Shown: positions 1 to 11,460, counted from the stretch's first letter. The stretch is DNA of 64,000 nt from Trichobilharzia regenti (GCA_944472135.2 OX235266.1:12503925-12567924), one strand, 5' to 3'. Notes: a model not told the origin generated them from the letters alone. Numbers and translations: made by a program.

Positions 1-649
1 TGAAAGTGTATAACATGGTGACCAGTTTGCTTATTTGTGGGATTTCATCATTCCCTTTAGTTATCAGTAAGATATCTGTTCTACAGTCCAGAGTTTGTTA
101 AGCTTTCTCACTTTTAGATAAAGTCATTAGATGAACATTAGAGGACTTCTGTCATTGGGTAACAACCATACTTTGTGGCATCATCAGTATGTGATAGGAC
201 CTCCATGTAGGCAAAGATATGTATAAGAAGTATTTCAAATCACTTGTAGCATATACCATATAGTCTTTGCCGTGACCTGACTCCAACCTAACTGTTATCT
301 TACTTAAAGTTGGCTTTATATCTAATCTCAACCTTAAAGCAAATTCGAAAGCTGTTCTAATAGCATATGAGAGAATAGTATTCTGTCTAATATGTTTCCA
401 GTTTCATAAGTATTTCTCCTTACTAAACATATTCTTTTACCAACCACTACATCTGAATATTTAATACATGTGGTTGGTCCTATGTTATACGTGAGTTCCA
501 AATTAGTAAAACCTACATTATACAGTTTTTATATTCTGAACAAAGCATGGTGTGTCCTTATGCGGAACGTAGATTAGGATAATTGATTGTGCTGCTAAAA
601 AAAATAACATTATCATTTATCAAGCCAACAATGGTATGACTAAATTAAA
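1..649. other. Gene-free stretch, no recognised feature
   Basis: AT-rich sequence with stops in all frames. I see no transposon motif, tRNA-like box or long open frame before the Salpha-like copy that starts near 650. Confidence 0.5.
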
Positions 650-1010
650 ACGACTCGCAGTTAGAGGACCATTGGAATGCCAACTGGGAGTACTGCCCAT
701 CAGTTTCATCCTAATTTGAGACTCGCCAGCGGTACACACCCATATCAAGGAGTTCAAAGCCAGGAGCTTTCGGCAACCGGGCGAGCTTGCAGGCCAACGG
801 AACTCAAACCATTCATCAGTTATTGAATTCCAAATTCCGCCAATTCATGTTATGTATCTACTTATCGCAAACGACAGCCAATATCATGGGTAAACAACTG
901 CCTCCTTGTCTGAATTCGTGAACTTGCTGGTCACTAGGGCCCCAGGTAACTTCCTGTATACAGTCAGCCACCAGTGAGCGTCAGATTAACTGTAAAGTGT
1001 TGGTATGCTA
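650..1010 (-). mobile_element. Salpha-like SINE, degenerate copy
   Basis: On the minus strand this reads as the upstream spacer, the tRNA-like body and the hammerhead region of the Salpha-like repeat. Recognisable pieces on the plus strand are AGAGGACCATTGGAAT, GGGAGTACTG, CAGTTTCATCCTA and AATTCCGCCAATTCATG. The hammerhead core is badly mutated. The spacer part (about 850-1010) also forms the left arm of a large inverted repeat with 1567-1785. Confidence 0.7.
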
Positions 1011-1375
1011 GATGTTTGTGCTCGGAAAGTTTGACTGACACCGTCCTACTATTTTCACCTATGTAATTGACCTGACGATCACTGCAAAATATTGGGTAAA
1101 CTAAATTATTTTGTTTAATTGGCTCCACAGGACCACTAAACCGACAAAGCTTATTTCAAATAGAGTTTGTTGGTTTGAATGCTACTCCTGTTCTTGCTTT
1201 GTTAAAAATGAAACGCCAGAGGTTCCCTCCATGTTTGGAAATGCCACCGATAATTTAAATACCTTACTGTTGGTATTATTGTCATTTGTGCATATTTGTC
1301 GTGCATGTCTTCATTACTATTATTTCTTTGATTCTTATTAGTATAACTATCATTATTATTGAGAAGAGAGAACTA
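1011..1375 (-). pseudogene. PLE-A fragment: Asn-rich linker and nuclease start
   Basis: The minus-strand translation shows an Asn/Asp-rich linker (about 1375-1290) and the short conserved stretch before the endonuclease, then the start of the GIY-YIG domain near 1080-1010. It is interrupted by stops and frameshifts. It parallels the longer copies at 23.6-24.4 kb and 55 kb. Only the C-terminal part of a Penelope-like polyprotein is present. Confidence 0.65.
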
Positions 1376-1384
1376 CTCAAAACC

Positions 1385-1566
1385 TGACGTAGCATTTTTA
1401 ACAAAGCAAGAACAGAAGTAGCATTCAGAACAACAAACTCTATTTGAAATAAGCTTTGTCGGTTTAATGGTCCTGTGGAGCCAATATCTTGCGGTGGTCA
1501 TCAGGTCAATTACATAGGTCAAAATAGTAGGACGGTGTCAGTCAGACTTTGTGAGCACAAACACCT
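1385..1566 (+). pseudogene. PLE-A GIY-YIG nuclease fragment
   Basis: One frame reads HQVNYIGQNSRTVSVRL, the YIG half of a GIY-YIG nuclease as found at the C-terminus of Penelope-like elements. Upstream residues need a frameshift. It is the mirror image of the 1011-1210 copy and is broken at the Salpha junction near 1567. Confidence 0.7.
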
Positions 1567-1790
1567 AGCAAACCAACACTTTACAGTTATTCAGACGCTC
1601 ACTTGTGGCTGGCCATATACAGGAAGTTATCTGAGGTCCTAGTTATAATTCGTAACCACCACCAGGTTCACGAAGTCAGACAAGGAGACAGTTGTTCATC
1701 CATGATACTGGCTGTCATTTGCGCGAAGTAGATATATATCATGAATTGGCAGAATTTGGAATTCATGCGTGGTCATTGCTAGAATGTCAT
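1567..1790 (+). mobile_element. Salpha-like SINE, 5' spacer part
   Basis: Starts with AAACCAACACTTTACAG and continues through spacer sequence matching the intact units at 30.6 kb and 57.5 kb, to CATGAATTGGCAGAATTTGGA. The tRNA-like and hammerhead parts are missing. Confidence 0.65.
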
Positions 1791-2043
1791 CTGATATCCT
1801 ATGAATTCTAACTTCAGCCATTTCGCAGAAGTAGTTGGAGATGGTTTCTGCCTACAAATTCTTCCCAGTCAGCTTTTAAACGAACTCTGGTATAGACGCT
1901 GTTCTGTGGAGCGAAAAGAACATGATCAGCAAATAAATTACACAGTGAACTCATACTACCTGAAAAAGTCGCCAGGAAGAAAATGGCTACTTACAAAGTT
2001 TCATCAATAAATGTGACTATGAAGAATTTCAAAATGCAGATAT

Positions 2044-2212
2044 TATTTTTTATTTTGATTATAGCTTGATTCCACAATGTATTTTTGGTAAGATTGTGGA
2101 ATTTTCAGCATGTGATATAGATAGCCCAATTTCGCAGGCCTATATCGAATGTGCATCAGACCATGTGCACGGTCGACGAGAATCCTAACCACCGTGCTGC
2201 TGATGCACTTAG
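2044..2212 (-). mobile_element. SINE-G copy (tRNA-like head, GAATTTTCAGCATG tail)
   Basis: On the plus strand it begins with the T-rich end and TGATTATAGCTTGATTCCAC, passes GGAATTTTCAGCATG, and ends in a decayed tRNA-like head (CATGTGCACGGTCGACGAGA, CCTAACCACCGTGC). Better copies lie at 7.6, 15.4 and 17.2 kb. Confidence 0.75.
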
Positions 2213-2364
2213 CAACAAAACTGATTTTCATCCTACTTGACTTTAAACGTGATAATGTTATGAGTATGATACACGTAAACATTTACGTACAATACTAATC
2301 AAGACATTTTAGGCAGCAAAACGAGTCACTCTACCACACGAGATATCCTGTTTAGCGGCACAGT

Positions 2365-2545
2365 CAGAAATGGCAAGCACTTGTCATCTGAAAACACCTG
2401 AAAACTGTGCATATGAATTCACATGTAACTTCAGCAGCAGTTATATTGGGAGAAGAGGAAGAAGGGCTTATATCAGATTCTTTGAGGCTGTAAGAAATGA
2501 CCATCGATCAAGAAGAACCAAATGTTTGAAACGCGTCAAAAATCA
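2365..2545 (+). pseudogene. PLE-B GIY-YIG nuclease scrap
   Basis: The frame starting at 2370 reads CAYEFTCNFSSSYIGRRGRR and then AYIRF. That is the Cys-containing lead-in and the YIG/Arg core of a PLE endonuclease, close to the 54.3 kb copy (SSYIGRTERRAYLRF). The rest of the 99-residue frame shows no family match I recognise. A relic of the C-terminus of a PLE polyprotein. Confidence 0.7.
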
Positions 2546-2699
2546 GGCATCTGATAGACGCAGGACCCCTTACATGAAAGTCAGGCCGTCAATTGGAACC
2601 TGTATAGGGAGCGACAAGTTGGGTTTTCGAGGGTGTAGGAACAAAAGTGAAGCTTTTCTGCAATCGTAGAAGGAGCTGAAGCCATGGAATGGAGATGCT

Positions 2700-2855
2700 T
2701 CCCTGAAGCTCGAAGCAAAGAGCAAATTTGTAGGGAATATATGTGGCTTAGGTGAATAGCTTTTATTAAGGGGTTGTGCACTCTGAACTGGTTGAAGACA
2801 CTGTCCAGAATGGCGACAAAAGCTTCACAATTAAACTGACCAACTCATAGAATTA
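2700..2855. repeat. Relative of the 50.1 kb foldback repeat
   Basis: GTGGCTTAGGTGAATAGCTT and AAAGCTTCACAATTAAACTG resemble GTAGCTCAGGTGGATGATTT and, inverted, AGTCAATTTGCGTAGCTTTC at 50.13-50.19 kb. Similar scraps lie at 36.70 and 40.00 kb. Origin unknown. Confidence 0.4.
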
Positions 2856-2859
2856 ATAA

Positions 2860-3735
2860 GACTATGCGGTTGAAGTCTAGCAGTTTAACCGATTCACCTA
2901 AAAAATACCTTATTTCTAAGTATAATCAACATATATCTTGTTTTTCCAGGTTATAGTGATGAAATTTTCTCATTTGTGTGATTTTTTTCAAGATTTCGCG
3001 CCATACTACTTAAATATATTTCATTTAGTACTATACATATTAGCATAATTTAAAATAATAATAATAATTAAAAAAATGGTAATTACAATATCTATTATAA
3101 TTATTAAAGGCCAAATGAAATTCTTATTCTGAATGTATTAGTAATGAATCTTATAATTAGTAACCTTGTTTTTTCTCTCTTAATGAGCGCCATAAACTCA
3201 TTTTCAATTATTTGTAAATTATAGTTGTATTAATTAAAACCTACACACAGAGAGGCCTATATTTCAATATCTAGGAATTTATACAATGAATATATAAGTT
3301 ACCTTTATTAACTACCTTGATTAAAGGCTTTGTAATGAAGAAAACATTCCATTCACTAGGTATTTTAGTACAGTACTATTTGAAATGAGCATCGCTTTGT
3401 TTAGTTCTATACTCCCATTTGTATTCATGACCCAGTAGGCTATTGAAAAGTTCCTCAGTGTGAATTGAGTAACTTAGTGTTAGGCTTGAGAACTGGTATC
3501 ACTGGTGAAATATGTTGTGGTAAATTTTTTTATTATCAGGTGATTAGATGAGATCAGTAGGAAGCCATGCACCTAGATTGCATGCTTATAGGCACTTAAT
3601 TTAAACACTATGATTATGATTATAGCAAGAAAATACGTAGCTATTGGCAACAGTGTGGATCAGTAGAATTAAATATTATTAGGTAGAATATAAGTAGAAT
3701 AAATACTACTACTACTACTAATAATAATAATTTCA
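2860..3735. other. AT-rich gene-free stretch
   Basis: Very AT-rich, with TAA/ATT runs (about 3055-3075 and 3705-3732, the latter CTA then TAA repeats just before a LINE fragment). No coding signal. Confidence 0.5.
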
Positions 3736-3737
3736 AC

Positions 3738-4752
3738 AGCGGTACGACAACGGCACATGTCAAATGATCCACAACGGAAAACTTAGCGAGGCATTCAGAG
3801 CAAACACAGGAGTCAGACAAGGCTTCACATTATCACCATTGACATTACTAAGTGTGGTGGACTGGATTATACGTCAGACAGTGGGAAACGTGAAGACAGG
3901 GATATCCTCGACCGACTTGAATAATTTAGAAGACAGGAATCCAAGTACACATAGACAAGACGGAGGTTGTGAAAATAACCAACCAACAACAACAACAGCA
4001 GCAGAAACATCCAGCGCCAATCACCATCAACGGGAGGGATTTGAAAGAGGTTATTTTATTCACTTATCTAGGGAGCATTGTCTCAACTACCCGCGGTCGG
4101 AACTGACGAGGATGTCAAATCTAGCGAGAATCGGGTGGTGGGAGAAAAACACATTCATCAACCTGAAACCAATCTGGAAATCTTTGTCACTCAGCCAGTA
4201 TCAACAACAAAATTCGGTCGGATTTTCAATACAAACAACGTCAAGTCAGGCATTTCTTCTATACGGATCAGACAGAAAGTTGGCGGGTGGGTCACAAAGA
4301 ATAATTCCAACAGCCTGTTGCAGACCTTTATCAACCAACAACTGTCTTCGCTGGATCTATACTGAAGATCAAATGGCCGGGCGGTGAAGAATCACCAACA
4401 AGAACAAACTATGGGAAGAAACAAAACAAGAACCAATCGCCAACCGACAAATATTCAGGAGAAAGTGGAGATGACACATTGGACACTCGCTGAGGAGGTC
4501 ACTGGGTGACATCGCGCGTCAGTCCATTGCTCGAGTGGAACCCGACGGAGTGGGAAGCGGCGAGTGGGTCGTCAGTGCAAGGGTTACATGGAAGAGATCG
4601 TGTGAAGAGGAGTTGAAACAGTATGGACTAGCTAACATGGATGGTTCAGGTGAAAAGTACAGCAGAAGGAAGAGATAAGTGGCAAGTGGAGGCGTGCAGT
4701 TGAAGCCCTATGTTCTACTAGGATCCCAAGGGAACAGTAATAATAATAACTT
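3738..4752 (+). pseudogene. RTE-like LINE, 3' half of ORF
   Basis: Begins inside the reverse-transcriptase palm. The 3764-4387 frame shows MIHNGKLSEAFRANTGVRQG, then LSP, matching RT motif B of RTE-like LINEs, followed by a DWIIRQT block. A CAA-rich tract (about 3983-4015) precedes the conserved C-terminal part, which continues to about 4680 with frameshifts. The 3' end reads GAAGCCCTATGTTCTACTAG and closes with a TAA tail at 4738-4750. The catalytic motif A is absent because the copy is 5'-truncated, as is usual for target-primed retrotransposition. Confidence 0.85.
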
Positions 4753-4849
4753 GTGAAACTGAGATTACAATATACAACCAAACCACAGTATGATGTCGAT
4801 AATGAAGTTAGTAGTGCATGTAAAAACAGAAATAATATTTACAATCAAC

Positions 4850-5062
4850 ATTAGGTGGTTGGGGGCAATCAATAGGAAGTCTTGCCTGACCTACGTTTCG
4901 TGTTAGTTGGCACTCACCAATCATCAAGGCGTATCTACAATTTTGAAGGAACTCATACCCTTTCTGAGACTTAATTTCTGCGTAACCTTAGTGTTGCCTA
5001 CTGTCAGAGACGCTACCACAGAGTTGTTTGGACTCCTCACCGAACTCCTGTACGACCATATT
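4850..5062 (-). mobile_element. FB-tRNA element, minus copy (partial)
   Basis: On the plus strand AGGTGGTTGGGGGCAATC, CTTGCCTGACCTACGTTTCG and GAAGGAACTCATACCC are the reverse complement of the body of the adjacent plus copy. The tRNA-like part is decayed. Together with 5066-5446 it makes a head-to-head pair. Confidence 0.65.
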
Positions 5063-5065
5063 GGG

Positions 5066-5446
5066 TGAAATATGTTTAGTCTTTTGTTTGGTGCAGACTG
5101 AATTCTATCAGTCAAGTTTGCAGTCCTACAAGAGGTGAATTGTGAGCCTGAATAGCTCAATGGTAACGGCTGTGACTGCAACACTCACTGAGTGACGCGG
5201 GTTCAAATCTCAGAAGGGATGTGAGTTCCTTCAAGGTTGCACATACTTTATGCTGACTAGTGGCAACGAGTACACGAAATTTAGGTCAAGCAAGGCTTCC
5301 TGCCGATCGCCTCCAACCACCTCACATTAACAATTCAAAGAGCATCACGATGGCGAGTTAACTAGAATGGTGGGTGGCCACATTGCATACCCGACTGGTA
5401 GAATTCAGTCTGCAACAAAGAAAGGACTAGACACATCACACTAGTT
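5066..5446 (+). mobile_element. FB-tRNA element with inverted ends
   Basis: The 5' end (5076-5111, TTAGTCTTTTGTTTGGTGCA...) is the inverse of the 3' end (5394-5440, ...GAATTCAGTCTGCAACAAAG AAAGGACTAG), giving terminal inverted repeats of about 35 nt. Inside is a tRNA-like unit: GAATAGCTCAATGGTAACGG resembles a D-arm/A box and GCGGGTTCAAATCTC a B box. A body follows with GTGAGTTCCTTCAAGGTTG and GGTCAAGCAAGGCTTCCTG. Other copies: 27.5, 27.9 and 46.5 kb. It could be a SINE that gained inverted ends or a MITE-like element that captured a tRNA-like unit. Confidence 0.65.
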
Positions 5447-5449
5447 ACT

Positions 5450-6580
5450 GACCAGTGTCCCATCGAAATATTTACAATTTTCCAGCGTCACCGGGAGTAT
5501 CAACTACTACTCTGGATTGGTTTTAGAGGCCATGTGAGGGAGAAGATCTAGCAAACGTTTTCTGAACACAGGTTGGGATGGAAAGGTTAACGCCGATTTC
5601 CTCAGCTATGCTTAACAGTCGCATGAGTTGAAACTTAGGGATTTATGTAGCACTTTATACAGAACTTCAAAAACTTTATTTTTTATTAATTTCGTACTTC
5701 CTATCCATAAGGTGTGGCATTGGGGAGCTCCTAATTAGCTTTAAGACTTCTTTACCTAACTTTTTTGGAAAGTGTTTAAGAAGGCAGTGGTGGGATTACC
5801 GAGTCATTCTGCCTATGTAACTTTCTCCACGAGAACAGGTAAATCTATAAATTCACATTGAAGTGGCCATACTTGGTAGATGATTCTTCACCTGCGTCGG
5901 AGTTATACAAGGAATGGTGAATTTTAAACATAATGTTGTGGGAATGCATATTTTAGCAATTATCGGCACTTGCCAATAAGGTGTGCCCAAAACCTCGAAG
6001 TGAGTATTGCTCTCCGAAGATTTTAGTGGACGATATCTAGTGATGCAGTCACTGATTTTACCAGTGAGTTATTCAGCATTTCACTCGACCTCCAAACGGT
6101 TCGTTAGTCGTTACACTGAGTGTTCACTAACAAGTTAGCAATCCTATGGTATCTAGCCCTCCTTAATATGATCGGTGCTGACCAAATTCAGGTTTACTTA
6201 GTGGTCATCAAGCCACCTGACTCGAGTGCCTACAAGCACCTGACTACAGGTAAAAAAAGTGCATCGTCATATATGGCGACCTAACTTGTTGAATACATCG
6301 AAGACTTGATATATCAAATGTAATCATTGAAAACACTAATACAAGAATAGAACTTGTACGCTGTGGTGGTAAAGTACAATTCCATTATGGGTAAAATTTA
6401 TTTTAGTAAAGTTTCACAGTGTTGTTATACAGTAATACTTATTGATGATCAAGTTTCGAGTATTGTTTATTACTACTGATCTAAATCATATCAAGATACT
6501 ACTCACACAACTTTCTAACTTCCTTTATATAACTTCATTTTTTCCATTGATTAGCTTGACTAGTATCAGTGTTTTCCATA
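5450..6580. other. Gene-free stretch, nothing recognised
   Basis: No long frame, no tRNA-like boxes and no match to the repeat families in this window that I can support. Confidence 0.45.
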
Positions 6581-6584
6581 TTTC

Positions 6585-7130
6585 CGGTATGACTGATTAG
6601 TCATTCCTATTGCTTTTGTTGGGTGTAGACTCGATGAACCAGGCAAGATTCAGTAATCAATCTCTCTCCCACTCCACCTACTCACCTATATTACTTCTTA
6701 GAATTTTAACCCTCTTCCACCCACCCTATTGCGTGGTTGTGTGTTAATGCATGTAGTGCAATCGCTGAGCTTTTTTCTAAATTACTTATCTTCTCGGGGT
6801 CAACCATTCTCATCCTAACTAAATTCTTGTCTTCTGACAATCTGACTGCACCCGATCTACTAGTTTTACCTACGTAACTGACCTCCCAGTCATTGAAATA
6901 TATTTTGGTAAATGTATTATTTTGTCCAGTTAGTTCAACCAACAGGGTCTTTTAACGTTCAGAGCTTGTCCCTGAGTGAGTTTGTAGGTTTAAATGCCAC
7001 TCTAAATTATGCTTTATTAAGAATCCTACTTAGTGTCTAAAATGTCTCCTTGTATGGTATAACAGTGGATGACTTATATTCTCTCTTATTTATGTTACCG
7101 TTATTAGTTTCACCGTTATTTTTACTTTGC
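6585..7130 (-). pseudogene. PLE-A fragment with GIY-YIG nuclease
   Basis: The minus frame 6706-6942 reads EVSYVGKTSRSGAVRLSEDK and then a conserved ALHALTHNHAIGW block, the second half of a Penelope-type GIY-YIG domain. The Asn-rich linker lies upstream at about 7130-7050 in a decayed state. The post-nuclease tail (6585-6700) matches 24.25-24.35 kb and 60.91-60.96 kb. Stops and frameshifts make it a relic. Confidence 0.75.
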
Positions 7131-7134
7131 TTTT

Positions 7135-7605
7135 GACCTTTTCTGAAACCAACGCTTCTTCTATCTATTTTATTTTAGTCACTTATATCTTTTCTTGTAC
7201 TACTTAGCGCTACTGCTGAAGGGGCTGGGCGAGTGATATCGATTTTGCCCTAGTGACCACGTAATACAAACAGGGAAATGAATAGCTTAGTGGAAAAATC
7301 AAAAACCTAACTGCTGGCACCAAAAAACACAATCACACAAAAGGGTGGGACACTATTCTTAAAGGAACATATTTACGTGGAGGGAGAGTTTAGTTTCTGA
7401 GTCCCTATTTGTCGAAGAATACATACCTAACACATGCAATAGCAGTATAACAACCGCAATACCAAAGTTATAGAAGGTAGCATTGCTAACAAAATCAAAA
7501 GGATACAAGGTAATTGGATTATATAAACATAATTTGGATGTCATCTCAGTGCCTTAACATGATCATAAGTCGAAAAATCAGTAAATGATCTTTATTTATT
7601 GTTAT
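7135..7605. other. Gene-free stretch
   Basis: A 61-residue minus frame (7359-7544) is hydrophobic but has no recognisable motif and is not supported as a gene. Confidence 0.4.
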
Positions 7606-7607
7606 TA

Positions 7608-7795
7608 TTATTTTATTATAGCTTCATTCCACAAAGTATTTCGGTAAAAGTATGGTATTTTCAGCATGTGATATTGGTAGCCCAGATTTATTAGGCCGAC
7701 TATTGATATCAGCAGTGAGTCGGCCAGGGATCGAACCCCGGACCATGTGCATAGTCGGCGAGCATTCAAACCACTGTCCCACTGTCTGAAGTGTG
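7608..7795 (-). mobile_element. SINE-G copy
   Basis: Plus-strand landmarks are TATAGCTTCATTCCACAAAG, GTATTTTCAGCATGTGATAT, GGGATCGAACCCCGGACCAT (reverse-complement B box) and CATAGTCGGCGAGCATTC. The tRNA-like head is on the right and the tail on the left. It is one of the better preserved copies. Confidence 0.8.
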
Positions 7796-7799
7796 AACA

Positions 7800-8555
7800 A
7801 AGTTCTGCGAAAATGCAACAGTCAGTTACATTAAAGTTGGATTGGCAATTTGCAATCCACACAATTCGAGTCACAGAAGTTCCATTTGGAAACCAACCCT
7901 AATCACTACTACTCATCTAGGTCAATCAGTAGTATATAGTTCCATGCAAATATGGCTGCTTTCTTGATTATCATTCTTAGTATCAAGCAGAATACATAGT
8001 AAGATCGGAATGCCTCGCTTTCTAAAGGGAACTACAGTGACATTCAACAATTCGAACTGTGTAAATTACGAATTGTCAACCAATTTGCCAATTGTGGATT
8101 TGATTCATCGTATTATAAGTTCGATCAAGTAGCTAGCTGTCTGAGATAAGTCAAGCCGCTTACACCGCTGATAAATTCAGTTCAAAATGAACGAAACGAC
8201 GGTTCGGTGTTTAAATCACCTTGATCTCGCTAGCAAGCACTGCTGATTGATTTGAGTGGCATATATAGCCAGGCAACTTTCATCACAAATTCTAGTCAAG
8301 GTGAAATTTCCAATCCCGTTATATGGTTGGTGGTGGCTATCAGTGGAATCCAAGGTGCTCATCTCATGTGGAACTCGTTATCTGGATATCTTCAAACACC
8401 TTATTTGAGACAGCATTCCCACTGAGAATTGTACGCAAAAATTGTCATTTCTAACGTCACAGAGTTATTTCACTGTGCCACAACAATTACTGCAATTGAT
8501 TGCCAATGTAAAATAACCCTTAACTAATAATGACACTTTCCAGTTCTATTAATAC
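7800..8555. other. Gene-free stretch
   Basis: No supportable coding or repeat call. A possible unnamed repeat covers about 8310-8410, but I could not match it inside the window. Confidence 0.4.
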
Positions 8556-8559
8556 TTGA

Positions 8560-9190
8560 CAACACACTTCCAAGCCAACAGCAACGGCAACAACAACAGC
8601 AGACAACAATCAGTATAAATGGGAGAAATCTGAAAGAAGCAGAATCCTATACCTACTGACCTACCTGGAAAGCATCGTTTCAACTACAGGCGGACAGAAG
8701 TGATCGGACATCAAAGCGAGGATCAAGAAAGCAAGAAAAGTTTTCATTACTCTCAAATCTGTGTGGATATCAACACGCAGCACTTAGCATGAAAAATAAG
8801 ATCCGGATTTTCAACTCCAATGTGAATTCAATGCTTGGCGCATTACGAGGGGCACTTCAAACAAACTACAGACCTTCATCAACATCTGTCTTTCCCCATT
8901 ACTACTGAAGATCAGATGACCAGAAAAGATCAGCAACAGGGACCTCTTGCATGCAACCAACTCAGAAGGAACCAATTGTGCATCAAATATGCTGGAAGCA
9001 ATGGAGGTGGGTTGGCCATACTCTGAGGAAACTATCAAGTAACATCACTAGACAGGCCCTTGGGTGGAACTCGAACGGGAAGCGGAGAGTTGGTCGTCCA
9101 AAGGTGACCTGGAGTAGGTGAAGGCATTTGGACAGACCTGGAACCAAGTGAAAACGTTGGCAGAGAACCGAACGCAATTGAGACGTACAG
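8560..9190 (+). pseudogene. RTE-like LINE, C-terminal fragment
   Basis: Starts in the CAA-rich tract (8580-8610), followed by the conserved segment around AATGGGAGAAATCTGAAAGA, the ATCAAGAAAGCAAGAAAAG block and the C-terminal GATGGGTTGGCCATACTC-like region. It ends before the usual CCCTATGTTCC 3' end. Multiple frameshifts. Confidence 0.8.
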
Positions 9191-9519
9191 ATAAAATTCG
9201 ACTCCTATTCTTTTAAGAAACACAGGTTGAAATCAAATTTCGTATAAGCAAAATTCAGAACTCGAACACAGGGTGTTTTGAACTGCGTATGTACAGTTAA
9301 TAAGTCAGCAACCAGGATAAAACAATTTTATAAGGAAATTCAGCTAGTTTTCAGTGGTTCAATAACTGATATCATTCCAAATTCGGAAAAACTAACGCCT
9401 GAAAATTAGTTTGATGACTGCTAGTGACAGCCTGAAGTTCTAGGGAAAAGTTATCGACAGTAGAGTCGAGTCGATGACAATGAATGGCCTTAAGTCTCAC
9501 TAAAATCGCATATCGGTAG

Positions 9520-9690
9520 AAGTTGGAATTCATTTGGCATTGGATCGGGTCCCAGTGATTGGATTGTCTTTAGGCTGACCTAGTAACTGAAAGGTAGTGG
9601 GTTCAAACCCCAGTCGGTGAGTAGTATCGATAAGTCGTAAAGGAGGACAAAACGACTGTTCAGGACTCCAAACTGGTTTTCAATCTGTGA
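9520..9690 (+). mobile_element. Salpha-like SINE, degenerate
   Basis: GGATCGGGTCCCAGTGATTG (A-box region), GTGGGTTCAAACCCCAG (B box) and a decayed hammerhead (GGAGGACAAAACGACTGTTC) are in the standard order. Confidence 0.7.
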
Positions 9691-9694
9691 TGCC

Positions 9695-10195
9695 ATTTGA
9701 AATATCTTAGTTCATGTTTTGTATAAACTGACCAAACCAACTAGATTTAGGAAAAATTAATCTTCGTTTGAATCACAAAACCGCCTACCTCTAAAATCTA
9801 CTTACGCAACAAGTGAATTGTACAGGTTTTAAAAGCCTTAAAAACGAAGCTTTACAATAACGATTATTTTTCTTATTGGTTTAACCAGTTTATATTGTTA
9901 CTATCAGATTACATTGTGAAATCAAAAAGAAAGTATAAGCATTGAAGTTACCACATACAAAAAAAAACAATGCTCAAATGAAATAGATCCACACAGTAAA
10001 TTGACTAGTTTTCATGCGTTGGATTATAATTGCTATAATCATTTCAACTTTTTGGATTTAAAACATAGAACGATTACAAGAGATATGGGCGAGATGGTAC
10101 CTAAACTTTTCAAGTATTGCATTTGTAGGCATTTTGTTTGATTGCGTGGGGTACAGTAGGTTGAAGATGAGGCAGTAACACATCGAAAAAGACAT
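9695..10195. other. Gene-free stretch
   Basis: AT-rich. About 10120-10195 weakly resembles Salpha-like spacer (GGTTGAAGATGAGGCAGTAA). Otherwise nothing recognised. Confidence 0.4.
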
Positions 10196-10440
10196 TGGGA
10201 AATGGTTGCGCTGTGTCGTAAATTGGGAGAAGTTAGAATTCAAGGATCATTTGATGGGGGCCTTCCTAGTGGCTCAACGGTCTACGAGCTCGCCTTGTAA
10301 CCAGAGAGTCCTATGTTCGAGCCCCGGTGGGTGCGTATTGCTTAAGAGTCTCAAACTACGACGAAACAGCTGTCTAGTACTCCCAGGCTTTCCAGTGGTT
10401 CTCTAACCAATCAATGTCAGCTCATAATGAAATCCTCCAT
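10196..10440 (+). mobile_element. Salpha-like SINE
   Basis: GAAGTTAGAATTCAAGGATC, AGTGGCTCAACGGTCTACGA (A box) and TATGTTCGAGCCCCGGTGGG (B box). The hammerhead region is TTGCTTAAGAGTCTC then GACGAAACAGCTGTC. The CUGANGA box has become CUUAAGA and stem II is disrupted, so self-cleavage is unlikely. Confidence 0.85.
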
Positions 10441-10444
10441 GCGG

Positions 10445-11460
10445 TACTTAAATTATCACAGAATTTGACGGAATGATTACCAGAAAATTACACTCAAAAC
10501 ACTGTTCAGCGGAGTGAAGACGTTATGTTAAAAAAAAGAGTGACGAATGGTTTGCAATTAATAATGATCCTCTCCTAATTCTTGGGTGATTCTGCCCTAT
10601 AACACCAATATGATAGTTGATTCAATCCAAGGTGGATAATTAAGCTTATCACTGAGCATGCATCTATGGTAGTAAGCACATTGGAAGGGGGAGGGCTGAA
10701 ACAAGAATGTTCACTAGACTTTTAGAGCATATTGCCAACAAGCTTCGTATGAAAATTTAGGAAAGTATAATTTCTGGACGCCTGAATGACACAGGATATA
10801 CAGTGGAAATAAGTCAAGTCTCTATGTTATATACACCTTATTTTGCCTAAAAACACAAAATAACTCTATTAAGGAGTTATTGCTCACTGGCGTTAGCCCT
10901 TTGTTTTCCCCACTGTTTGGAATGATGGATTCAAATCGGATGTTAATACTTTTGATGCATCACTGAATTACTGTATTTTCAAGGTCATTCTGACTGTATA
11001 TATACAGAGTGTCTAGTATTGTGACTGTTGACAGTGAAAGCTCTTTAGTCTTTACCTGCCGGCGGCGTAACTGTCGCTGTTGTTGTTGCTGTTGTTGACG
11101 TAAGATTGGGAGAGATTAGCCAGTGCACTGAGTTAGTATTCGCTCACAATTTACCAGGTTGTAGTACCGGTCATAACACTTTAAACCTATGGTTACTTTG
11201 CTATGCAGAAGCCACTACTATTGAACGACTACAAACTAACCTCTTGATGCAGAAAGATAGTGTAAGTAACCCTGTATTACCCTATTAAGTGGATGTCTCC
11301 CTTTTTGTCTTTGTTTGTATTGCGTCACAACATCCGCCTGCATTCGATTTTCACTCCTAAGACCTACCTCATAACTAATGTCCCCGTCAGCTTACGTAAT
11401 GATTGCACTTTACCTACCGTATATTTCTCCTCAGTCCCTTCCTCTCCTCTCAAATCTAAA
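10445..11460. other. Gene-free stretch
   Basis: No gene seen. A GTTGTTGTTGCTGTTGTTG tract at 11075-11098 looks like the antisense of the LINE CAA tract, but neighbouring LINE sequence is not recognisable. Confidence 0.4.

Larger units (their letters stand above)
815..1785. repeat. Large inverted repeat (PLE-A plus Salpha-like)
   Basis: The left arm (about 815-1210) is the imperfect reverse complement of the right arm (about 1395-1785). The central 185 bp belong to the left PLE-A copy. From the outside in, each arm holds Salpha-like spacer and then the PLE-A nuclease region. Matching landmarks are ATTGGCTCCACAGGACCA on the left and TGGTCCTGTGGAGCCAAT on the right. Both arms join PLE-A to Salpha at the same place, so the fusion came before the inversion. 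A transcript would fold into a hairpin of roughly 390 bp. Confidence 0.8.
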
